Shown: piece by piece, positions 1 to 6,090 of the stretch | How the letters are laid out: each line of letters opens with the position of its first letter | Numbering within the stretch: the first letter of the stretch is position 1 | Source: Heyndrickxia sporothermodurans | GTDB taxonomy: Bacteria; Bacillota; Bacilli; Bacillales; Bacillaceae_C | Length of the DNA stretch: 20,458 bases | NCBI RefSeq assembly: GCF_016785185.1 | Contig: NZ_JAEKDY010000058.1 | Strand: one strand, 5' to 3' | Position numbers and translations under genes: made by a program | The notes under the pieces: model-generated | The model's input: only the letters and a program-made list of their open reading frames with translations | What the model was told of the DNA's origin: nothing | Database searches by the model: none

Positions 1-98
1 CTCCAATTAATCCCCAACGTTTTTGAAATTTCATTTATAGATAGTGATTTTCGATTTCGTAATAATTTGATACAATTAACTTCAGACATTGCTAGCAT
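1..98 (-). CDS. istA: IS21-family transposase IstA, N-terminal fragment
   Basis: Thirty-two codons are visible before the window edge. The protein starts MLAMSEVNCIKLLRN and continues into a helix-turn-helix-like stretch (SLSINEISKTLGINW, residues 18-32), the DNA-binding start typical of IS21 IstA proteins. IstA is the DDE transposase that acts with the ATPase IstB. A ribosome binding site (GGAGG, then TTGAAAGGA) lies just upstream of the ATG at 96-98. A second in-frame ATG lies three codons in. The family call rests on recognition of this N-terminal pattern and the repeats outside it. Whether the rest is intact cannot be told. Confidence 0.65.
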   Translation of the reverse strand, partial: MLAMSEVNCIKLLRNRKSLSINEISKTLGINW

Positions 99-245
99 TC
101 CTTTCAACCTCCACTGTATTGCTTCGACACAATTACAGTAGAGAAATATTGGATGGCTGGCAAGTCTTTTTTTTGTATAAAAATAAAGTGCAACGTTATG
201 TACTTTTACTTTTCATAACTCTGCACTTTTATTTTGCCATACACA
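1..245 (-). mobile_element. Edge of an IS21-family insertion sequence (partial)
   Basis: The left end of the window holds the first codons of an IstA-type transposase on the minus strand, preceded by a likely terminal region. Within 187-227 two copies of a short motif face each other: AGTGCAACGTTATG (187-200) and CATAACTCTGCACT (214-227), matching at 12 of 14 positions as an inverted repeat. IS21 elements carry several such terminal binding repeats ahead of istA. Read on the minus strand, the tip may be TGTGTATGG starting at 245, since IS21 elements begin with TG, but this boundary is inferred. The rest of the element, including istB, lies outside the window. Confidence 0.65.
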
Positions 246-777
246 TCGTTCCATCGGAAAATAAAGAGTGAATATGTAAGTCAGCAATTTTATGATTCAT
301 TTTAATATCAGCTCCGTAACAAATTTATATAAAACAACATTCGCCATTGAGGATAATATTCCCTTCCTATGTAACAAAAGCAAGGAAGGCATCCTGACCG
401 TTATCTTAACAAGGATGAGCAGAAAGCCGAAGTTTGGTGTTCGTGTCGGTCACAGTAAACAGGCACGATTTTACCAACATATTCCTCCTATTCGATGCCG
501 TATTCTCGTAATTCTTGCTATTAATGTAACGGAACCAAGCTAAGTAATGTTGCAAATACTTTGTTGTGGAAAATATTAAGTAAAGCTAAAAGTATATATC
601 TTTCCATGTGAAATGTTGAAATACATTTTGAGTTGTTTTTAGAGGGAATATCCCGGAATGTAATGAATGCTAGCTACAACTGCAGGATATACTCGTAGAA
701 ATGGTGGGTGCCTTAAATATTCATTTTGAAGGATTACCCATTATTAATGTAGAAATATATACTTAGTAAACCAAATT
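246..777. other. Non-coding stretch with three short hairpins
   Basis: No convincing gene was found here. An open frame at 292-543 has no ribosome binding site and no recognisable protein pattern. Three consecutive small inverted repeats can be seen: CCTTCCT 362-368 with AGGAAGG 383-389, ATCCT 391-395 with AGGAT 412-416, and TCGTGTC 441-447 with GGCACGA 462-468 (one G-T pair). They could be a structured RNA, remains of a decayed gene, or chance. No terminator or clear promoter was found for the gene starting at 802. Confidence 0.3.
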
Positions 778-801
778 TTGATGAAAAATAGGAGGAGTGT
801 T

Positions 802-1202
802 ATGGGAAGACTAGTTCATTTCGAAATTCATGTGGATGATATGGAACGGGCGAAAAAGTTTTATGGAGAGGTTTTTGGCTGGAGGTTTGAAGATTGGAGC
901 GAGTATGCAGGAATGCCTTATTTCGGGGCTGTGACTGGTGAAGATAGTGAGCTTGGCATTAACGGAGCTTTGATGAAACGTCAGAGTCCTCCTCCAGAAG
1001 CGAATCAGCCTTTAAATGGTTTTGCATGTACAATGGGAGTGGAGGATTACGATGCTACTGAAGCGAAAATTATGAGTAATGGTGGTAAAGTGGCATTGCC
1101 AAAGTATGCGCTACCTGGAATGGCAGGGCAGGGCAGGGCTATTATATTGATACGGAAGGAAATATCTTTGGCATCCATCAACCGGATGAGAATGCGAAGT
1201 AG
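802..1202 (+). pseudogene. VOC/glyoxalase-family protein, frameshifted near the C-terminus
   Basis: The start is the ATG at 802, with AGGAGG at 790-795 and 6 bases of spacing; an in-frame ATG at 778 lacks such a site. The protein begins MGRLVHFEIHVDDMERAKKF and continues FYGEVFGWRFEDW, the first beta-alpha-beta module of vicinal oxygen chelate (glyoxalase/bleomycin resistance-like) proteins. The frame is correct up to PGMAGQG. At 1122-1138 the unit GGCAG is repeated 3.4 times. Reading straight through gives an unrelated tail ending at 1212. Removing one 5-bp unit restores GYYIDTEGNIFGIHQ, the expected family C-terminus, ending at TAG 1200-1202 (131 residues). The extra unit may be a slippage mutation or a sequencing error. 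The substrate is unknown. Confidence 0.8.
1122..1138 (+). repeat. 5-bp tandem repeat (GGCAG, 3.4 copies) causing a frameshift
   Basis: Units occupy 1122-1126, 1127-1131 and 1132-1136, plus two further bases. The unit length is not a multiple of three, so each gain or loss shifts the frame of the VOC-family gene. Two full units restore the family-like C-terminus; three, as here, destroy it. Confidence 0.9.
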
Positions 1203-1231
1203 AATTCTATAATTACAAATATAATTGAAAG

Positions 1232-1274
1232 ACACCCGCAAATGTTGAACAATCAATCTTTGTGGGTGTTTTTT
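1232..1274 (+). terminator. Rho-independent terminator after the VOC-family gene
   Basis: ACACCCGCAAA (1232-1242) pairs with TTTGTGGGTGT (1259-1269) through one G-T pair, and the stem is followed by a T run. Confidence 0.85.
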
Positions 1275-1334
1275 AATTCGATTCAGTTAAATCCAAATTT
1301 ATCGAGCAAAAAAAACGAATTCCATTGTTATAAA

Positions 1335-1502
1335 TCACAAAACAATCTCCATAACCCTACCTTGGTTTAAATCCGTCACTTTCATAGATCCATATACACC
1401 TAAATAGAGTCTCGTTTGATCCATATTCGTTCCCAAACTAACATAATATGCTGATTGCGAACCAAAGTTATAATCGGTTTCAATAACACTAAAATCATTT
1501 CC
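1335..1502 (-). pseudogene. Stranded C-terminus of the sugar dehydrogenase beyond the in-frame TGA
   Basis: Directly after the TGA, in the same frame, 55 codons run to a second TGA at 1335-1337. The translation includes YNFGSQSAYYVSLGT and TRLYLGVYGSMKV and ends GRVMEIVL. This reads as the last propeller strands of the dehydrogenase rather than random sequence. There is no start codon with a ribosome binding site at its head, so it is not an independent gene. A single base change could explain the stop codon. Confidence 0.75.
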
Positions 1503-2747
1503 TCAGGTATAGGCTAAAACCCCGCGTACAGGTGGCCGCGATTCTTCAACTCGGGCAAGATCAGTAAACACTACGCTTCCTGTTAAATGGGGGATGCCAT
1601 TTCCCATATACGGCTGGACCCCTGTTAGGGCAGTTCCGCCAAACTTATCGGGGCGAGGATCTTTATGAAAATAACTAGTTAAAGGTTGAAGACGACTCAC
1701 TGAGGTTTTTATTGCTTCATTATAATGAGCGATGGTTTTCTCTTTCAAAGTCGGGTCCGCTGAGCAATCTTTTATCGTCGAAGTAGGTAAAGAACCTTCC
1801 CACCCCCGCCATCCGAGGTTTATAAGCCCCTCATCGACAGAAGTCGCTTTCATTAAAGAAGCTTCAATGAGGTGAGTAACCGGTATAGATTTATAATGAA
1901 CGAAGGAAAAAATTGATTCTACTAAATCCTGTCCGACATTTCCCACATATTTAATATACTGATGGCCAAACCTTTGAAATGCTATACCTGGTATATTGCG
2001 AACCCCTTTGGCGATTACCGTAAGTGTTTCTTGAATGGGTACTGGCAGCTCATTAAAACGTGTGACGACGGGGGGATTAAGGATAGACGTATTCTTGTCT
2101 ACATCGATTTCGATGATTTTGCCGAATATCTCCATATCATCCTGACTTAAATTAAATGGATCATAGCCTGCTCCACCATCCCCGGTTGTAAAAACAAGTT
2201 TTCCTGTTTCAGGTGAAAAGTTTAAGCTGTTAACACCATTATGGTTAAAAAATGGTCTTCTTAAGTTCAATAATGTCCTTCGTTTTTGAGGTTGACCATT
2301 TGATTGTAAAATCCATTCTTCAACCGTATCAATATGATCATATAATGTCTCTCTATTTTTCCACTTTAGGTTTAACGTACTTGGATCACACGGGTCAGGC
2401 TTAAAGGGTTTAGGAAGAGCACCCGGACCTTGTGTTCCAGCTACTGAATAATGAAGATAAAACAACCCGTTATAATAAAAATGTGGATGAAACGCAAGCC
2501 CCAGCAATCCCCGTTCATCATATCCCCGACCGGAAACACCAGGTTCAGAGGATCCTAGTTTAATGACTCGATGGCGAATATCTAAAAAAGTCCTAACATC
2601 GCCGTTCCCTATGTAAAAAATCTCTCCTACCTGGGTCGTAATAAATAATCGTTCAATTGAATCACCTGGAAGTATAGTCGTTTTCATAACAGTGGGCAAA
2701 TTAATCTTACTAACAATGGGCCGTAAACGAACCTTTACTTTGATCAA
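1503..2747 (-). CDS. PQQ-type sugar dehydrogenase (glucose/sorbosone dehydrogenase family), cut short by TGA
   Basis: This 414-residue frame matches the six-bladed propeller family of soluble PQQ-dependent aldose dehydrogenases and HHIP-like proteins. Visible motifs in order are DERGLLGLAFHP (about 77-88), NHNGVNSLNFSP (168-179), GDGGAGYDP (189-197), GVRNIPG (248-254), VGQDLVESI (271-279) and LGWRGWEG (311-318). The start is probably TTG at 2747-2745, preceded by AAGGATGGG about 10 bases upstream. No signal peptide or membrane segment is visible, unlike many secreted members. The frame ends at TGA (1503-1505), but the same frame continues for 55 family-like residues beyond it, so the full protein would be about 470 residues. 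PQQ binding and the substrate are inferred from family only. The gene may be a pseudogene, or TGA may be read through at low level. Confidence 0.8.
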   Translation of the reverse strand: MIKVKVRLRPIVSKINLPTVMKTTILPGDSIERLFITTQVGEIFYIGNGDVRTFLDIRHRVIKLGSSEPGVSGRGYDERGLLGLAFHPHFYYNGLFYLHYSVAGTQGPGALPKPFKPDPCDPSTLNLKWKNRETLYDHIDTVEEWILQSNGQPQKRRTLLNLRRPFFNHNGVNSLNFSPETGKLVFTTGDGGAGYDPFNLSQDDMEIFGKIIEIDVDKNTSILNPPVVTRFNELPVPIQETLTVIAKGVRNIPGIAFQRFGHQYIKYVGNVGQDLVESIFSFVHYKSIPVTHLIEASLMKATSVDEGLINLGWRGWEGSLPTSTIKDCSADPTLKEKTIAHYNEAIKTSVSRLQPLTSYFHKDPRPDKFGGTALTGVQPYMGNGIPHLTGSVVFTDLARVEESRPPVRGVLAYT

Positions 2748-2861
2748 CTCATTCCCATCCTTTCTTTTTTATAAGAATATGATGAGAACGGTTCTACTAG
2801 TCAATGAAAATTAGAAGCTGTTTAAGATGAGTGTGGATGGATTATTGTATGTTGGATCCTA

Positions 2862-2890
2862 AAAAACAGGCCACTCATCAGTTTCTGTTT
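2862..2890 (-). terminator. Weak terminator for the minus-strand membrane protein gene
   Basis: Read on the minus strand, AAACAG pairs with CTGTTT across a 15-17 base loop and runs into further T residues. The stem is short, so this is a modest call. Confidence 0.35.
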
Positions 2891-2989
2891 AGTAGTCTTT
2901 TCTTCCATTTTGCAGTGAGAGATGAGTTCAAAGAGTAATCATGAACAAGATCTATACGGAGAATGGCACAAAACACCCGTCACTCTTCA

Positions 2990-3571
2990 TTACTCAGCCA
3001 CACGGACATCCATCGCATAACGACTATTCGGTAAATAGAAAACTTCCAGTCTTTTCCCTTTCATATTTTTTTCAAAATAATCTTGGCGTATCCATAGATG
3101 GGTAGCTTGAATGGTTACATCTTCAAACATAATTTCATACACCACTCGCGGTCCAGACTCTGGGTTATCATACTCCACCTCTTTCGGGATGCCAATGATC
3201 TTTTCAAATTGCTTGTTTTCATAAGCGACCTTATCTTTATAGATCATTTTCACATTTACCATGAGTTGAGTGGCAGCATAGAAAAAAGCAATCGTTATAA
3301 AAATACCTAATAGTTTCCAAATCCAATTGCGGGTCATAAAAATTATTGTGATAAAGATCGAGCAGAAAACAAATGTGAAACAAACACCACTAATCAGCTG
3401 AATAATCTCATGAACAATCCAATCATTTTTGAAGAAAAATGAAATACCAAAAATGATAAGCGTCAAAATGAAAAGTATTATGCACAGGATCATAAAGAAC
3501 ATGCCAATCCGTTCCCCTAAGGTCTTTACATTATTTAAGGTGAACAATCGATTGATAGACTTTGATTTCAT
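2990..3571 (-). CDS. Small membrane protein with a C-terminal soluble domain, function unknown
   Basis: The preferred start is ATG at 3571-3569, with AAAGGGTG about 6-8 bases upstream, giving 193 residues (MKSKSINRLF...). A GTG three codons further up is possible but sits on the Shine-Dalgarno sequence. Three hydrophobic helices are visible, at about residues 24-47, 54-78 and 83-105. After them comes a soluble domain of about 85 residues with a beta-rich pattern (VVYEIMFEDVTIQA, RLEVFYLPNSRYAM). The layout resembles DUF3592-like membrane proteins, but that match is not firm. It stands alone between the dehydrogenase gene (convergent spacing, same strand) and the divergent mscS-like gene. No function is proposed. 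Confidence 0.75.
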   Translation of the reverse strand: MKSKSINRLFTLNNVKTLGERIGMFFMILCIILFILTLIIFGISFFFKNDWIVHEIIQLISGVCFTFVFCSIFITIIFMTRNWIWKLLGIFITIAFFYAATQLMVNVKMIYKDKVAYENKQFEKIIGIPKEVEYDNPESGPRVVYEIMFEDVTIQATHLWIRQDYFEKNMKGKRLEVFYLPNSRYAMDVRVAE

Positions 3572-3645
3572 CGCTTTCACCCTTTCTTTGAAAAACTAGA
3601 TAGTAAATATACGTAACAATTGCAAAAAGGTTTTATGGTATACTA

Positions 3646-3909
3646 TTTTTTTACTTAAGTCCTTTTTTAACAACCAAAGATCATCAAAATAAGCGGAAAT
3701 TTTCCGGCTATACAGCAGAATAGAGCTCGGTTCGAGGGAAATAAGCGGAATTTTTCCGATTAAGTAAAGAAAAATTACTCATTTTCACGTTTTTTGAGTT
3801 AATAGTCGGAATTTTTCCGCCTATTTAAGGTATTTTTAATGCTTTTTCTTAAATAAAGGAAATTTCTCCGCTTATCTATCAAACCCAAAAATTAGCGTTC
3901 TAATGAACT
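3646..3909 (+). repeat. Interspersed repeat, copy A (CGGAA/TTCCG modules)
   Basis: A stretch of about 260 bp is found again at 12575-12845 in the same orientation. The core 3671-3884 aligns without gaps to 12610-12823 and matches at about 176 of 214 positions by hand count (about 82%). The flanks also match with small gaps. Four short modules with CGGA facing TCCG are preserved, for example AAGCGGAAATTTTCCG and AGTCGGAATTTTTCCGCC. No protein frame is preserved. The core ends 215 bases upstream of the mscS-like start codon. Confidence 0.85.
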
Positions 3910-4099
3910 TGTACATCTTCTCCTTTAATTCTTTGGAAAAATCCCAAGCTTGCTAATTAAATTGTAATGCTAACGATTTTAAGTTTTATTTACGGACTTT
4001 ATACCCATACTTCTTTTGGATGTATTTGCTAGAATATATAAGGAGTTTGCTCTTTAATCTACTAAAGAAAAAATTGCATTAAATAATGAAGGTGAAAAC

Positions 4100-5119
4100 A
4101 TGGATATTCAAACATTAAAAAATTGGATTCATTCTTTTAATTATATGAGCATAATCATCATTGCAGCTGTTGTAATTGGAATGTTGATATTGCGATGGAT
4201 TCTTCTTACGATTCTCAAAAAGCTTCCCAAACGTCATGCTGCGTTGAGAAGCATCGTAAATTGGTTTACTTTTTATGGAACCCTGGTCTTTTTGCTTCTA
4301 TATTTTTCAAAAGCAAAATGGATGTTTGCCAAGATATTTAAATTCGGCAAGGTGGATATAACGCTATTTCTAATTATTGTGGCTGTTTTAATTATTTCTT
4401 TAGCCAGTCGACTTTCAAAAATTTCAACGAATGTTTTATTGCCTGGGATATACAATCGATACCACTTAGATAAAGGCACGAGATATACATTTGACCGAGT
4501 TGTACATTATTCCATTATGATTATTGCGATTATTATCAGCTTAACGACAGTGGGGATCAATCTTAGTGCATTAACGATGTTTGCTGGCATCATCAGTGTC
4601 GGAATTGGGTTTGGACTGCAAAACATTGCATCCAACTTTATTTCTGGTGTGATTATTCTGTTTGAACGTCCAATAAAAGTCGGGGATCGCGTTCTTATTG
4701 ATGACATTATTGGCGACGTGGAAAAAATTAATATGCGGGCGACGATCATTAAAACAGTTAACAATGAACATATTATTGTTCCGAATTCCTACTTTTTAGG
4801 AGAAAAGGTTGTTAACCGTTCGTTTAGTGATCCTAGACTGCGAATATCGATACCCTTTACTGTTGATATTGGAACAGATGCAGAAAAAGTAAGAGAATCA
4901 CTTATGGAGATTGCGAGAGAGGAAAGCTTAGTCTCACCGGCCGTTTTATTGGATCCGGAACCATTTGTGAATTTTGTTGGCTTTGGGGCTAACAATCTTC
5001 AATTTGAACTATCAATCATGATATCTGATCCTAATCAGCTTGCAATTATAAAAAGTAACATAAACTTTAGAATAAATAAGCAATTTTATGAAAATAAATT
5101 GGAAATGGTGAGCAAATAA
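4100..5119 (+). CDS. MscS-family mechanosensitive channel
   Basis: This 339-residue protein forms a membrane channel that opens under tension to release solutes during osmotic downshock. Hydrophobic helices are seen at about 17-38, 53-70, 86-103 and 133-152. The pore-lining helix and its junction follow at about 155-200, with the family pattern GIISVGIGFGLQNIASNF and then FERPIKVGDRV. The beta domain (DVEKINMRATIIKTVNNEHIIVPNS, given here as DVEKINMRATIIKT and EHIIVPNS) and the mixed C-terminal domain complete the fold. The Gly/Ala-rich pore helix and the conserved ERPIKVGD turn make the family assignment secure. The ribosome binding site is AAGGTG before the ATG. The gene appears to be a single transcription unit, and no neighbour suggests a more specific role. 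Confidence 0.93.
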   Translation: MDIQTLKNWIHSFNYMSIIIIAAVVIGMLILRWILLTILKKLPKRHAALRSIVNWFTFYGTLVFLLLYFSKAKWMFAKIFKFGKVDITLFLIIVAVLIISLASRLSKISTNVLLPGIYNRYHLDKGTRYTFDRVVHYSIMIIAIIISLTTVGINLSALTMFAGIISVGIGFGLQNIASNFISGVIILFERPIKVGDRVLIDDIIGDVEKINMRATIIKTVNNEHIIVPNSYFLGEKVVNRSFSDPRLRISIPFTVDIGTDAEKVRESLMEIAREESLVSPAVLLDPEPFVNFVGFGANNLQFELSIMISDPNQLAIIKSNINFRINKQFYENKLEMVSK

Positions 5120-5154
5120 TCTTAAGAGGTAAAGAACTATCACGTGGTTTAATA

Positions 5155-5206
5155 GACAAGACGATTACAGGTCCTTTGAAAAGTTTTTTTCCTGTAATCG
5201 CTTGTC
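5155..5206. terminator. Long stem-loop after the mscS-like gene, possible terminator
   Basis: GACAAG (5155-5160) plus CGATTACAGG (5162-5171) pairs with CCTGTAATCG (5191-5200) plus CTTGTC (5201-5206). The result is 16 base pairs with one bulged A at 5161. The loop contains seven T residues, but no T run follows the stem on either strand, so it is not a standard terminator. It may be an RNA processing or stability element. Confidence 0.45.
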
Positions 5207-5476
5207 ACAAAAAATAATTTTCTCAAAATATTTTTTTCTTAACGAAAGTTTTGGAGTTGAGAGTGACAAAAAAGTTATTAAAGATTTCCCCCATCCCCCT
5301 CTAGCACTAGCAGTATTCCACTTTTGTTTTATTTCCTCTTAAAAATCCCTTGTCAAGTGTATTTCTTTCTATTTCTGCAAAAAAATAATTAGCAGCTTCA
5401 TGGGATGAAATTCTCGTCATAACTTGCTATAATCAGATATTAATAGACGAAAAAAATGTAGATAGGCGGTAATAAA
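5207..5476. other. Leader region of the nrd operon
   Basis: No gene is seen. I looked for NrdR boxes (two copies of an ACACWATATATWGTGT-like palindrome) and a B12 riboswitch, both of which control nrd genes in relatives, and recognised neither. A vegetative-type promoter is listed separately. Confidence 0.4.
5405..5433 (+). promoter_or_regulatory. Probable promoter of nrdHIEF
   Basis: A perfect TATAAT at 5428-5433 is preceded by TGC, an extended -10 element. With a 17-base spacer, ATGAAA (5405-5410) is a weak -35 element. The nrdH start codon lies 43 bases downstream. Confidence 0.55.
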
Positions 5477-5716
5477 ATGTCGAAAGTAACAGTGTATACG
5501 AAAAATGGTTGTCCTCAATGTGATATGACAAAGGTTGTCTTAAATGGGGAAGGAATTGAGTTTGAAACATTCAATGTAGAAGAAGATGAAAATGCTTTTG
5601 ATTACGTTGTAAATACATTAAATTTACGTCAGATGCCAGTAGTGATAGTAGAGGGGCAAGAACCATTTACCGGTTTTCAGCCGGATAAATTGAAAGCAAT
5701 AGCTGTTAAATGTTAA
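5477..5716 (+). CDS. nrdH: NrdH, glutaredoxin-like reductant of ribonucleotide reductase
   Basis: This 79-residue thioredoxin-fold protein has the active-site pair CPQC at residues 12-15 (NGCPQCDMTK) and the cis-proline stretch RQMPVVIV. In class Ib systems NrdH passes electrons from thioredoxin reductase to the C-terminal cysteines of NrdE. AGGCGG lies 7 bases before the ATG. The stop codon overlaps the start of nrdI by 7 bases, which fits translational coupling. The length and motif are typical of NrdH and shorter than ordinary glutaredoxins with a glutathione site. Confidence 0.93.
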   Translation: MSKVTVYTKNGCPQCDMTKVVLNGEGIEFETFNVEEDENAFDYVVNTLNLRQMPVVIVEGQEPFTGFQPDKLKAIAVKC

Positions 5717-6090
5717 TTGCTTATCTTTCCTTAACTGGGAATGTTAGGAGCTTTGTAAAGAGGACCGGGCTGGAATCTGTTGAAATCAACTACTCGGATC
5801 CTCTTTTTGAGGTTCATGAATCATTTGTTTTAATTGCCCCATCCTATGATGATGAAATTACAGATATCGTTAGTTCATTTCTTAACTATAAAAATAACCT
5901 CGACTATTTAGTTGGCTTTGTTGGCAGCGGTAATTTGAATTTTGATCATAATTATTGCTTTAACGCACGGGATTTAGCCCAAAAATATGATAAACCATTA
6001 CTCTTTACATTTGAATTTAGCGGAACAGATGAAGATGTTATTTATTTTAAGAAGGAAGTGAAGCGACTTGCTAGCACCGGAATTAAGTAA
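5710..6090 (+). CDS. nrdI: NrdI, flavodoxin-like activator of class Ib reductase
   Basis: This 126-residue protein has the flavin phosphate loop near its start (YLSLTGNVRSF, with SLTGN at 7-11) and GFVGSGNLNFDHNYC (given here as GFVGSGNLNF), the FMN loop typical of NrdI. NrdI supplies the oxidant that builds the dimanganese-tyrosyl radical of NrdF. It overlaps nrdH by 7 bases at the front and the likely TTG start of nrdE by 23 bases at the end. The gene looks intact. Confidence 0.93.
   Translation: MLIAYLSLTGNVRSFVKRTGLESVEINYSDPLFEVHESFVLIAPSYDDEITDIVSSFLNYKNNLDYLVGFVGSGNLNFDHNYCFNARDLAQKYDKPLLFTFEFSGTDEDVIYFKKEVKRLASTGIK

Noticed and set aside
292..543. 83-residue open frame in the left intergenic region
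   Set aside because: It has no ribosome binding site, no recognisable pattern, and overlaps several small hairpins.
5207..5476. NrdR boxes or a B12 riboswitch upstream of nrdH
   Set aside because: Neither the paired NrdR palindromes nor B12 riboswitch core elements could be found.
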